Below, piece by piece: positions 37,006 through 49,008 of a DNA stretch of 64,000 nucleotides. This stretch comes from Combretum micranthum (lineage: Eukaryota; Streptophyta; Magnoliopsida; Myrtales; Combretaceae). A program made the position numbers and the translations under genes. Under the pieces are notes generated by a model, which saw nothing but the letters and a program-made list of their open reading frames with translations, was not told where the DNA came from and ran no database searches. How positions within the stretch are numbered: the stretch's first letter is position 1; every line of letters starts with the position of its first letter. Location of the stretch: contig JAMXBD010003391.1 in assembly GCA_024138025.1 (NCBI GenBank), positions 58,711-122,710 of the forward strand, in the 5' to 3' direction.

Positions 37006-40000
37006 TGTCACGCCCTGAAGGGTACCCTAAACGTGGCAGTCCGCCGTACACAATATTAAAGCCTAAGGATGACCACTTCAGTCACGCGAAGGCTTCCATA
37101 CTATGTACAAGGCGTCTAACACATAAAGGAGATACATCGGAATGATACATTTTATATTGATACAGTTGAGTAACAATGTAAAGGAAATACAATCCACTAT
37201 ACTTTCGATACAAATCACTATACTTCATATACGAATCACTACACTTCAAAATACAAATCATTCAACTCCAATTACATTCATCCGCAGACTTCCCTACATA
37301 AACTATTACATGACAAGTCATAAACTAGCTGATAACTTCAAACATTCGTATTCTTTGCCGAAATCCTGGAGTCATTCCGGCTCCAACCAATTCGGTCCCC
37401 ACTTTGCATTCTTGAGATAACCTGTTCATTTAAACAACTATTGGGGTATAAGCTACACTAGCTTAGTGAGAATTTCCTTAATTCGTACCATAACAAACAA
37501 GTTATAATCAATCATATGCTATGCATGAACAAACACGTGAGCAAGCAATTATGCATGGGTATCCGGAACCCACACACAGAACGGATTTACGCCCTCCGTA
37601 TCTTGGGTTAGGAATGGTATTGAGTCTACACGACCGCATCTAGTCCCCAAGCCCTCGGCTCTTAGCACTCGACTCGGCTAGGCTCATCCAAGGAATGCAT
37701 CCACATGCGCCTTAGCTCGTTATCCAAACGAGGCATCGACGGACCATACCGATCGACCTGCGTAGGAGTAGCATGCTACCAAATGCAATATGTCCGATGC
37801 GATGCATGATCAATTTAATTTTTGCTTAGGTCAAAATATTTATACATTCTTTAGAGTGACCAGCCAATATCATACACATAACAGAAATAATATGAACAGT
37901 GCAGTTATCCAATCAAATCGCGTTTCGATATGCTTTAGTATTCTTTGGCATACATTCATCACAGCCTCATCATATATCCCATCCCCATTCATATCGATTT
38001 TTATCTTGTTCCTATAATTCTAATGCAACTAACTACAAGCACAATCAAGGTAACAAAACAAGGAGAAAACTCACTCGGCCATTGGATCACCGGTCTTCTA
38101 GTAATAATAATTCGGTGGCAGGGAATCGTCGATTTCGGATCACCTAAAAAGGAAGAAATACTCTAATAAGTATTTCAACTCAAACTAATCCAAACGATTT
38201 TATACGAACTATCAAATTCGTAATTCTCGTCCTAAGCGGAAATTCCAACTTAAAACGGCCATAACTTGGTCATTTTAACTCGGAATCTCGCAAATTATAT
38301 ATCGATTTCTATCTACTTCGAAAGATCTATCTAATTCTAATATTATATTTAAGTTTTGAAAACATTTAGGTCTCGAACAGAGGGATCAGATCTGATCAGT
38401 AACGGTTTCCGATTCCGAAAAATAGTTTTGTAAATGTTTGTAATGTTCCTACTATATAAATTGGCTATACATGCAATATGAATGATTTCCTAACATGAAT
38501 GACATGAGATGAGCTTAATGTATGCATGATCTTGATGATTTTTGCTAAAAGGAAATTTTACAACTTTTTATTTTGCAAGACCATAATAACAACTACTTAT
38601 GAAAAGTCTAGTTTTCTAACTTTGATCATTTCCATTTGTTTTGGATTTATTACTTAAGAAAATATAATTATTTTTTTAAAATTGAGTCTTCATTATATAT
38701 ATTACTTATGACCTTCATTTCTACATAAAAATTTCTATTTTACACTTTGTAAACATGTTTTTAAAATTGGTCCATTCCAAAATCCGAATTTTTGTAAGTA
38801 ATGTTTTTGAGTGATTTCTTTAAGTAAAAATCATTTGATAGTTAGAAAATTAGGGCTCAATCATACATAACCACTAAGGACTTCATTCTTACACAAAAAT
38901 TTGCATTTTACACTTTGCAAATATGTTTTCCAATATGATTTACTCAAAAATCCGAATTTTAGAAAATCCACTTTTTGCATGATTCTTTGGGAAAAACTTG
39001 TTTAATGCATTAAAATTTAAGACTTTATGGTACCTATTACTTAAGGACTCCATTCATTACATAAAACTTTCATTTTGAGCTTGGATAATAGGTGTTCTTA
39101 TGGCCTTCATTCAAAATTACGAATTTCACAAGTTAGCTACTAACTCAAAATTTTCTCCTCTTGATTCTATTTCTTGTCTTACACATTAATCTCATCAAAA
39201 CTCATTTCAACTTGTAAAAATCATTGCTTAATGATACCTATTACCTATATACTTCATTTTTCACATAAAACATGAGTTTTGGAGTTGATAAATGGGTTTT
39301 AAAAATTGGTCTTGGTTGGGATCCGAATTTAGAAAATTTATTTTTGGTCATATCTTTTGATAAAATCTATCTAAGCTTATGAAAATCCATTCCTTACATA
39401 TCCTATCTTATGAGCCTTTCATTTCTTAAATAAAAACTTCATTTTTGAGTTGGAAAACATGTTTTTAAAATATGTCTTGACCAAAATCCGAAAATAGAAT
39501 TTTTATTTTGAAAATCACTTTTGATTCTTGTAAAAAGAAGTCTTGATGATATACATATATTAAGCCTTCATTTTCTTAAGTAAAATTTATATTTTGACAC
39601 TTGGAAAGTGGTTTTTAAATATGGGTCTTGCCAAAATACGAATTTCACTACTTTTGTTCAAGTTCAAATCTAAGATCTACACATAATATGAACATACATC
39701 TAAAAGAAACCCATGGTAATGAACTATAAACTCATAGATCTAAACTTTACTTATCAAAATCATTCATTTATGTTGTCTATACCCTAAGCCCTTCATTTTA
39801 AATGAAAAATACACATTTTGAAGTTGAAAAACCACTTTTCTAAATATGGTTCCATTTTCATCCGAATTTTCAAAAGTTGTTTTTGTTGAAAATAAAATAG
39901 ATCTTGAGTTTCCTACAACTTTCCTACCATCATCATGCTATTACAAGTCATCCATGAACATAAAACAAGGTCTAATGCATTTTATGAACTCAAAACTCTA

Positions 40001-42021
40001 GATCTAGTTTTCTAAACTAGTTATAAGTGCATGAATACATGTGGATGATGGATCTATGTATAAATCATAAGAAATAACAAAAATAACAACTTAAATAACA
40101 AGATCTATGGCATAAACGAAAATCAAAGCTACAAGAAGTTAGATCTACAATATATATCAACTTTAAACAAGAAAATAATTGTAATACAAGATAATAAAAG
40201 TGGAGAAAAGGAGTGTTTCATTTTTGGCATCATCATCCTAAGCTTTTAAGCTTATGGAAGGTCATTTGATGCATGAAACCTTCATTACACTTTACCTATA
40301 TCACCTATGGAGGCTTTGAGATGAAGATTTGCTTAGAAATCTTCAAGAAATATGGGTGGAAGCTAATGGAAGAGATAGGGGCAGCTTGTGTTCTTGAAGA
40401 AACAAGAACAAAAAGAAGAAAGAAAGAGAGAAAAGGCTAAGGAATGAAAGAGGGAAAGTGAGTAAATGAAGGAGAGAGAGAAAATGAGTGTTTTAATTGA
40501 ATAAATGAGAGAAAAAAATAAAACAAGGGCAGCCAAAGAAGCCATGCTGCACGTGAATTGTAAAGAGAGGAGAGAGAGGGTTTTGTTGAAATTTGACTCA
40601 AAATTGAATTGTATAATTAATGTGTAATGTAACTTTTTGAAGAAGGATTGAAATATAATTAATTTTAGTCAAAATAGGAGTAAATAAAGGACAATGGCAG
40701 CCATAAAGAGGGTCAAAATCTGCCATGAAGTGTGGGTTAATGTGTAGAAAGATTGAAGTGAAAAGGAAGTGATATGTGTAAGGTGTACTTGAAGGTATGG
40801 GTTGTAAAAGTACTTTCTTAATAAAATAAATTAAAATAAAATAAAATTAGAAAATTTATTCCAAATATTTGTAGCAGATTTTTCATAATTAAATTTAAAT
40901 AATTATTTGAATTATTTTAGTATTTTAACAAATATGTTACCGGTATGATCAAAATACGCGAATATGGGCTATAAATAATATTTTTATAACCCGAAAAATT
41001 CTAAAAAATTATTTTATGAAAATAAAAATATTTTTAAAATATTTTTCAATTATTAAATTAATTTATTTTATTTTTAGTATCGGGTCTTAAACAGAATCTG
41101 ATCCCGTAAAGACCCGAAACGAACTAAATTTTAGAAAAACAAAATTTTCTATAACATATAAAATATTTATCTAAAAATATAAGGCTTTATAAGAATAATA
41201 AAATTTTGTAATGAAATAAAAATGAATAGTGCAAAAGACTAATCAATTGCCGGTAATAATAGAAATACGATAAAAAGGTTATAACTGTAACTTTTATAAC
41301 CCGAAAAATTATATAACTGATATATTTGAAAATCTTATGAAATTATGAGTCTAACGGTACAATTGGTATATTTTTGATATCTCGAGCCCCGGGACACGCT
41401 TTTCGAAGTCTGTATCCGAACGGGTTCGAATTAGGTCAAAAATTTACCAATCTGATATTTTTAAACAAACTTATATTACTATGAGCTATTCTACATATTT
41501 AGCTATGCCTCGGCCTCTACGGTTAGGGGCACTAGGTTGCCAGACTTAGGCTATTGCATTCCGGTTAGGGTTTCCGGGTGATTTTCCGGTTTAGATCTTT
41601 GCCAATTTGGAAACTGATATTTTATGTTTATACAACGTATTTACTTTGAGAAATTTATTTTACATTTCATTTTTGTAAGTATTTAATATCTCTTAATGTT
41701 TTCGGAGTTCTTGAATTGAGTTATATTTTCGAAAGTCAATCGTTATTTACCTTTTAATAATTTATTTTTGGGCTTTATATTATCCGTTTTTATAAGTCGG
41801 AGTTAAATATGGAATTTGTCGTACGTAGTGGTTTTGGAATTGAAGTGTGTTGAGTCCTTACTTTGTTTTTAAGAATTCTTATTTTTCTTAAGATTCGGAA
41901 ATTTCTGGATTCGCTCTTGTTTTTGAACTAGTTGGAATTCGGTTTTAATTTGGAGTGATTTTTAGGGTTTATTTTCGAAGTTCATTTTGGAATTATTTAT
42001 TGAAATTTTCCAGGGCTTACA
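37006..42021 (-). mobile_element. Chromovirus solo LTR (5.02 kb) with perfect TSD
   Basis: On the - strand it opens TGTAAGCCCTGG and closes AGGGCGTGACA. Both flanks are GTTTA (37,001-37,005 and 42,022-42,026). It is colinear with 31,573-36,646, including seven leader repeats (about 38,700-39,840), a G-box at 40,550 and the U3 block near 41,388. It sits exactly at the boundary of units 2 and 3 of the tandem triplication. Frames at 37,142-37,420, 37,899-38,147 and 40,363-40,545 are non-coding LTR sequence. Confidence 0.9.
40550..40555 (-). promoter_or_regulatory. G-box (CACGTG) in LTR promoter region
   Basis: Same position relative to the leader as the site at 35,199, in GCACGTGAATTG context. 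Confidence 0.5.
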
Positions 42022-43955
42022 GTTTAGGTCAAGCAAGTTATAATAACAATCAAGTACGTGAGGATACAATACATAAGACTTTTCGAGAGTCCTATGTTGA
42101 ATGGATTTACGCCCTCCATTCGGGGTTGGGTGTCTCAGGCCTATACGACCATTGATTTCAATTTTTCTCATTTATATAGTGGTTGATTTAAGTGCCCACC
42201 CACTAACTAATTTTGTAGTTGATACAAGTGCCTACACCACTTCCATTTTAATTCAGGCCTTTCATGCCAACATTCGAGTTTTCCGGCCCACTCGTTGCCT
42301 AGCTATTATGCCTCTTCCCACAAAAGTATAATAGCAAATGCAATGTGACTCAACATATGGTATGCATGGTCAATTTAATTATAAGATCATGGCATATTAA
42401 TTAACGAATTATGGGTGATCATAGATATTGCAGAGACTTCAATTCTATACTAAATCATACAAATATTTATAGCAATTCTCGTTTTGATATGCTTATCATC
42501 AATTCAATCAAACAAAATTCACAAGCGCATTTCAATTTTATCTTATCCTAGTTCTAATGCCACTATTATTACAAGTACAATCAAAAGCATGTAATTTAAA
42601 GATAGTGAACTCACTCTGCCATGAACTTCGGTCTCAAATGGTAGCAATCCAGAAACAAGAATTTTCCCCCGATTCAAAATCACCTAAACGAAAGAAATAC
42701 CCAAATGAGTATTTCATACCATAACTAATTCCAACTTATTAAATAAAACTCTTGAGTTCGTAATTTCCATGGTAGATGAAAATTCCAACTTAAAACGGCC
42801 ATAACTTGGTTATTTTAACTCGAAATTTCGCAAATAAGCTATCAATTTCTATCTACTTTGAAAGATCTATCTATTTATTGTGTTATTATTATGTTTTGAA
42901 AATGTTTAGTTCTCATAATGCTTGGATCAAATCTGATCAGTAACTAAAACTTGCATTTCCAAAATTGTTTTGTGAAATTTACATTATTTCTACCAAGTAT
43001 ATTATATGTGCATGCAATATCTACAATTTATTATCATGAATGACGTGATATGAGTTATCTACATGAAAATCCTTAATGATTTTTTATTAAAAAGAATTTT
43101 TGAAAAACTTTTACTTCGCAACAATTGCAAGAACACTTAATTGGGAAAAATACCTTTATCTCTTTGAAAATCATCCATATTTTTACTAGGATAAAGCCTT
43201 GATGACCTATATACCTAATACCTTAATTATCTTAATAAAATTCTCCATTTAAAGGTTAGAAAATAGATATTTAAATGTGGGTCTTGCCTAGTGACGAATT
43301 TTACACAATTTTAGGAAATGAAAATATCGTTTGATCCTAGTTTAGAAACCTTTCCTTTGTTATAGGTTTATACTTTGATAAAACATATATACTCTTAAAA
43401 AAATCAAGTGTTTATTATATCTGTTCCCTAAGGCTTCTATTTTTCTATTAAAATCCTCATTTTGATATTTGGAAATAGATGTTTAAATGTGGATCATTTT
43501 TAGATCCAAATTTTAGGAAATTGTTTTTGGGATTATTTCTTGTGAAAAACTCATTTAATCTTTCTAAAATTAAGTCATAATCAAACCTACTCCCTAAGGC
43601 TTCCATTTCTTTAATAAAACTCTTGTTTTAAGATTTGAAAATAGGTGTTTTCTTGGCATTTTACCCTAGTTACGAATTTTAAAATCTTTGTTGGTATTAG
43701 GACATAGTTCTAACTTAACTTTTGTAATCCTTTTCTTGTTTTGAGAATTCCTCTTAGTAAAACTAAGCTCATCTTTAAAAAATCGCTCCTTTATGATACC
43801 TAGCACCTAAGCCCTTTATTTTACATGTAATATCTTCATTTTGGAGTTGGAAAATAGGTTTTCTAAATGGTTCTTTCTCAAGATCCAGATTTTTAAAATC
43901 ACTTTTTGATAGAAATAAAATAGATCTTGAGTTTTAGCAACACCTTTATTAAGAC

Positions 43956-45090
43956 TGTAATGCCCTAAAATAAGGACATTACAACCCACCACGTATTCTT
44001 TTTTTTTAAGAACACGCCAAGGCTAAAAATCTAAACCACAAGTTTACACAATATAAAACTTCATAAACTCTTATAAAGGATAACTATTTAAGTTATCTCA
44101 TAAAACAAATCTTTTGAAGAAAACACCTTGTTGGCATAAACTAAAGCCAACATAACTAATAATCCAAAAACTCAAACACAACTTATAACAATACCAAAGT
44201 TTATAAAAAGTAAATTTTCAAAACTTCACATCATCTTCCAAGTTTATCTTTAAGAGTTATAATATCTTAAATGTCAATAGGGTAGTCTACTCCACTAGCG
44301 TCCTCTCCCTCATCCACATAAATGTCATATCTTGATATGTCATACATAACTGGATTCTCACTTGATCCTGAAAATGATAAAAGAATAAGCGAAAACGCCT
44401 CGTACACCAACCCACAAACAAAATGCAAATGCCACACAACATACATTATATATATATATATTCATGCAACTAATCCTAATGCAACGAACACAATTTATTA
44501 TCTTTAATTAATTAGCAAACAACACAGTTTAGAACTATAGTACTCTAGTTCCAAACCTGGAGTTTCTCATGACTACTGAAAAACAATAAATATAGAAAAT
44601 AGGTAATTATAAATATATTGGTGTTGGAGAATCATCCACACACCTCGGCCTCTGCCAAAACCTAACATACCGGAATCATTTCTATGCACGAGTCCACTCA
44701 GGACAACCACACACATAGATCATCAAGGTGCCTCGTTAGTATCACACCCTATGTGGTCTTTACTAACCAAAGTCAAACACAAGCAACAAAACAACTTTAT
44801 ATGTTATATAGAATTAGATTAATTTGATATTCTAATCCTACACACAAAAAACAAGGTAAGGTTGTACCTATATCAAATTCCAGGAACAGTACTCTAAATC
44901 ACCCAAATTAGTTTTTATAACACAACTCCTAATTCAATAGAACCTAATAACATGAATAGATAAAATTCAAAATACATCTCATCAGATAAACCTAAATCCA
45001 TTTATATCTAAAAACCAAATTTCAACATAATATCAAATCTATACCTTTTTCCCTAATCACAACACCAAAATCCTTCAATTTAACAATTCT
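43956..45090 (-). mobile_element. Second copy of the 2.2 kb LTR family, part 1
   Basis: It starts TGTAATGCCCTAAAATAAGG, the mirror of the terminal sequence at 23,156, and stays colinear with that copy (for example GAAAATGATAAAAGAATAAGCG near 44,370). The preceding AAGAC (43,951-43,955) may be its TSD. It is interrupted at 45,091 by the Athila-type element and resumes at 58,016. Its other end is not in the window. It shows no gene. Confidence 0.8.
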
Positions 45091-46445
45091 TGATAAGTGT
45101 TTTAAGACCCTCATTATTTGTGCATTATTGAGCATATTTTATATGCTATTTAAGTAAGTCATTAAAGGAAAAGAATTTATTGGGTTAATTACTTGTTTCA
45201 GGGATGATTATGGAATAATGAAGCTTTTTAAGAGATTCATCATGAAAGAAACCAAGTTACTGAAGGATTATGGAGCCTAGATGAAGTTACTGGTCATACA
45301 CTAGTAATTATACACTACTAGTGTAGATTTGGAGGATAAACTTGAAGAAAAATCAGCTTTTTCAATGTACACGACCCAGGCTACACGGGTAGTGTAAGAT
45401 GAGTAGTGTACACATGACAACAAAGGAAAATGTGCTGGAATTAAGTTGTACACGCCCCGAGCTACACGAGTCGTGTAGGGTACCCGTGTATATGCAATTT
45501 TGTATAAATACAGCCTTCTTTCATTGTTTGAGACATAGAGGGAGAGTCAGATATCAATTTTTAACCCTAAGTTCGTCTTTTGGAGAGCTTTTCAAAGAAG
45601 AATTGACGGCACAACCATCCGGAATCACAAAAATTGTTTCAAGAGGGTTTTTGTTATTATGATTCATTTAAACTCTTCTAGATCTATTGTTCTTATTGTT
45701 TATCATATGGAAGAGTAGATTTGTATGCCCTAGGTTTTGTGAAACCCTAACTCATGTTCTGAATTGTTATCAATTGATGAGAAGTTTTGATCTTGAATTC
45801 ATTCATGTGATTTAATTGTCTTGTAATAATTTTCTGGCCAGGATTATGCTTGTTTGATTCTTATTAGTTAGAAAGAGATTTCAACTAATAGGATAGATCT
45901 TACATGAATGATAAATTTGCATGTTTCACCTAGACATAGGGAGGCTTCGAATTTCTGCTATAAAGATTAAATCTTTATTTAGGGTTTGTGAGTTTTATGC
46001 AATTTTACATTGGCGAGTGAGTGAAGGAAAAGATTCCCATTTTCTCATGTAAATTAGGAATCAATTGACTTGAAGAGAGTAATTGGTTTAATTTAGAAAC
46101 CCTGCAGTTCAAGATTTGATTTTTCATCATATAATTTTATCATAAGTATTAAGGGTTAGGGTGGATCAAAACTAGGGGCATTGTTGTGAATTGAATTAAA
46201 TTAAGGAAAGTCTCTCATATTCTATAATTAGGGTTTGTCAATTATTAGCATAATTAGTCATTAGGGTTAATAATCTTTTGATAATTTAGACTAGATAGTA
46301 GTGAAAGGGTATTACTAGTAATTGCCCATAGATCTTTAGGACGACATCCGAGTTAATTTATATACTACAAGATAGGTGCGCTGCCTTGTGTGGATTTGAA
46401 TTAATTGGATTATAAATTTTATACTTGGTGATCATACACACATCA
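45091..46445 (+). repeat. 5' LTR of the Athila-type element (1,355 bp)
   Basis: It runs from TGATAAGTG to CACACATCA. U3 holds palindromic words: TACACTACTAGTGTA at 45,311-45,325, a TACACGACCC/ACGGGTAGTGTA pair near 45,367, and a perfect 17-bp palindrome at 45,462-45,478. A TATA box follows at 45,503. The open frame at 45,399-45,662 crosses the promoter and is not a gene. Confidence 0.95.
45503..45510 (+). promoter_or_regulatory. TATA box of the 5' LTR
   Basis: TATAAATA, 25 bases after the 17-bp palindrome CTACACGAGTCGTGTAG. The same arrangement is repeated in the 3' LTR at 57,079. Confidence 0.75.
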
Positions 46446-46452
46446 AAAGTTT

Positions 46453-46470
46453 TGGCGCCGTTGCCGGGGA
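46453..46470 (+). promoter_or_regulatory. Primer-binding site, tRNA-Asp type
   Basis: TGGCGCCGTTGCCGGGGA starts seven bases after the LTR end. This is the primer site usual for Athila-group elements, which I recall as complementary to the 3' end of tRNA-Asp(GTC). Confidence 0.85.
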
Positions 46471-46542
46471 ATCTAGCAATATTAGGAAAGCCTTATTAGC
46501 TGCTAATTTAGTCATTTTTTTTATTTTTCTCTTCCTTAAAAA

Positions 46543-46562
46543 ATATATATATATATATATAA
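46543..46562. repeat. (AT)n microsatellite in the leader
   Basis: About ten AT units between the primer site and gag. They are followed by a pyrimidine-rich stretch and TTGCAG just before the gag ATG, which resembles a splice acceptor. Confidence 0.9.
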
Positions 46563-46592
46563 TACTGATCCACTCTTCATCTCTTGCAGTTT

Positions 46593-48389
46593 ATGACAAG
46601 TAGTTCTTCATCGGAGAATTTTGAATTTGACCCTGAAATAGACCGGACATTTCACAGGAGGCAAAGAGAAAGAAGAGCCAATCTAGAGACTTCGGAAACC
46701 ATGGAAGGACAAGGAAATGAACATGATCCAAATCAAGTTGGTGGGAATGAAGATAATCCACTTCAAGTTGCTGGAAATGAAGTGCATAGACCCATGTGGG
46801 ACTTATTTATGCCCACTGTTGAAGGAGTCGCTCCACCTATTGCATGGCCTGCAATACAAGCGAATAATTTTGAGCTGAAGCCTGCTCTAATTCAGATGGT
46901 GCAGGTAAATCAATTTGGAGGAGGAGCTTCTGAAAATCCACGATCATTTGTCAAGATTTCTACAGATTTGTGCCACCGTTAAGAGTAATGGGGTATCCGA
47001 TGATGCAATACGCCTTAGACTATTCCCTTTTTCTCTTAGGGATAAGGCAAGCAACTGGTTAAATTCACTACCCCCTCATTCCCTAACCAATTGGGATCAA
47101 GTGGCACGGAAATTTTTGGAGCAATTTTTCCCACCAAGCAAGACAATACAATTGAGAAATGATATACTCTCCTTTCGTCAGTATGAGGGTGAATCACTCT
47201 ATGAAGTTTGGGAGAGGTTCAAGGAAATCCTTAGGCGTTGTCCTCACCATGGAATTTCTCTTCATGATCTGGTTAGAATTTTCTATTCCTCCCTTGGTGA
47301 TCAATTGAAGATTATGATTGATGCAGTGGCTGGTGGAAGTCTAATGAAGAAAAGCGCTCCTGAGGCATATGATCTGATAGAAGATATGGCAAGAAACACA
47401 TTTTGTTGGCATAGTAACAGGAATAAACCGAGGCAAGTAACTGCCAATCATGAGTCAGAAGCAGTTGCTCAACTTCAAGCACAAGTTGCATCACTTACAG
47501 CTCAAATGAGTAGGATGCAACCTATGTCAAATGCAGGACCAAGTCATATCCCAAATATGGATGCTTCACCTCAATGCAATTGTCCTACGGGTTTTTCAGA
47601 TTTTCCTATGGGAGATTCTTATGTTCCTGGAGTTAGCTCAAGCATGGAGGGAGCGAATTTTGTGAACAAATTTGACAGAGGAACCGGGAACTATAATCCC
47701 TATAGCAATACATATAATCGAGGTTGGAGAGATCATCCAAATTTTTCTTGGAGCAACCAGAATGCACAAAGATCCAATTTTCCACCTGGGTTTCATAAGC
47801 CGCAGCAACAATTACCAACGCATCAACAACTTCCTGCTCTTCCACCACCTGAGAAGAAGCAAAATGTGGAAGAACTTCTAACACAGTTTATCAGAGTTCT
47901 GATGCACGTCATCGAAATCAAGAAGCTTCTATTCACACTTTGGAGCAACAAATTGGCCAAATGGCGAAACTGCTTTCAGAAAGACAGCCAGGATCTCTTC
48001 CTGGGAATACTGAGCCTAATCCTAAGGAACAGGTGCAAGCCATTAATTTGAGAAGTGGTAAAGAAGTTCCGAGCAGAAGTGAGGAGGAGCCTGAGCAAAA
48101 TGTGGAGAAGGAAGTTGACATGAATGAGAATTCTGAGAAGGGTACAGTTGAGCCAGAAAAGAAACAACCTCAAGCAGTTAAAGAATATGTACCTAAAATA
48201 CCATATCCTGCTCGTCTTCATCAGAAAAAGGATAAAGAACAGTTTAACAAATTCTTGGATCTGTTCAAGCAGCTTCACATTAATCTTCCTTTTGTGGAAG
48301 CTCTTTCACAAATGCCCAGATATGCTAAGTTCCTTAAAGAACTTTTGTCTAACAAGAGGAAGTTGGAGGATGTCTCTACAATTGAATAG
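46593..48389 (+). pseudogene. gag: Athila gag, broken by frameshifts
   Basis: The start ATG at 46,593 begins MTSSSSSENFEFDPEIDR. The first piece runs to 46,982. The true frame shifts near 46,940 into the open piece 46,915-48,051, which carries the capsid-like domain (IRLRLFPFSLRDKASNWLNS, then QFFPPSKTIQLRNDI) and the Athila signature NPYSNTYNRGWRDHPNFSW. A second shift near 47,890 moves it to 47,940-48,389, with LEQQIGQMAKLL and YPARLHQKKD. A stop at 48,387 separates it from the protease part. Gag forms the virus-like particle. No CCHC zinc knuckle is seen, as expected for this group as I recall it. The breaks are single-base changes in otherwise well-preserved sequence. Confidence 0.85.
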
Positions 48390-48991
48390 GAGCAAATTGC
48401 TCCTCGATTATTCAGAACAAGTTACCTCCTAAGTTGAAAGATCCTGGAAGTTTCACTATTCCATGTGTTGTGGGGGAATTATCTGTTGATAAAGCATTGG
48501 CTGATCTTGGGGCAAGTATTAATCTCATGCCTTACTCCTTTTTCAAGAAATTAGGCCTTGAGGGCTTAACTGAACCCCGTCCCACTCGCATGAGTCTTCA
48601 GTTGGCTGATCGTTCTGTAAAAATTCCAAGGGGAATTATTGAAGACGTTCTAGTGAAAGTTGGAAACTTCATTTATCCTGTAGATTTTGTGATACTTGAC
48701 ATGGATGAAGATAGGGATATACCCTTGATTCTGGGAAGACCTTTCTTAGCCACAGCAAGAGCAGTGATAGATGTTGAGGAAGGGAAGCTTACACTTAGAG
48801 TTGGGGACGAAGAATTGGTGGTAACAGTTTCTGCAGCATTAAAACATCCGATGGGATCTGCTGATTCCTGTTATTCAATTGATGTTGTGGATTCCTCAGT
48901 GTCTGATCACATTGAAGAAATTCTAAGCAGAGATGAAATGGAATTGAGTTTGACTCACGATGAAAAGAAAGAGACGACGAGCCCGAAGTAA
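48390..48991 (+). pseudogene. pol: Athila aspartic protease region of pol
   Basis: Coding sequence resumes in a new frame with QNKLPPKLKDPGSFTIPC. The protease motif DLGAS is at residues 24-28 of the open piece starting at 48,434, and the flap-to-C-terminal motif PLILGRPFLATARAVID follows. In this group the usual D-[ST]-G-A motif is often D-L-G-A-S. The piece ends at 48,991, but the true frame shifts near 48,965-48,975 into [19 protein letters not shown], which leads to the RT. The protease would cleave the Gag-Pol polyprotein. The motif is intact here, but the protein cannot be read through from gag. Confidence 0.85.
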
Positions 48992-49008
48992 GAGCTATTA
49001 TAGCAGGA

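Larger units (their letters stand above)
25743..42905 (-). repeat. Tandem triplication of a roughly 0.88 kb LTR section, interrupted
   Basis: Three near-identical direct units are present. Unit 1 is 25,743-26,637. Unit 2 is 26,638-26,892 plus 31,303-31,572 plus 36,652-37,005. Unit 3 is 42,027-42,905. Each runs from CATACAATACATAAGACTT through TTCTAATGCCA to GTTTTGAAAATGTTTA. Units 2 and 3 share a junction (TGTTTAGGTCAAGCAA) and a small deletion relative to unit 1. That suggests two successive duplications with the first junction copied. Single copies of the section are seen in the other LTRs of the family. Confidence 0.8.
23046..43955 (-). mobile_element. Host chromovirus LTR, heavily interrupted; 5' end outside window
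   Basis: Read on the - strand, the LTR ends ..GGGCATGACA at 23,046. Its pieces are 23,046-23,155, 25,371-26,892, 31,303-31,572, 36,652-37,005 and 42,027-43,955. They are separated by a 2.2 kb solo LTR of another family and by three giant chromovirus solo LTRs. The pieces join in the normal LTR order: the terminal block, the CTAAGCTAGC block, the tandem-triplicated section, the conserved AAGTTATGG block and the leader repeats (about 43,200-43,900). At 43,956 it is cut by another element. The leader, TATA box and U3 are not in the window and should lie beyond 64,000. Confidence 0.75.

Noticed and set aside
31573..42021. The two adjacent 5 kb LTRs as a pair from one element
   Set aside because: Each has its own 5-bp TSD (AGTTT/AGTTC and GTTTA/GTTTA), and the 350 bases between them are host LTR sequence, not an internal region.
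45399..45662. 87-codon open frame in the Athila 5' LTR
   Set aside because: It spans the palindromes, TATA box and leader. The 3' LTR copy has indels that break the frame.
46915..48051. 378-codon frame as a complete intact gag gene
   Set aside because: Its start lacks the N-terminal part found in another frame at 46,593, and its last 50 or so codons are out of frame with the real gag sequence, which continues at 47,940.
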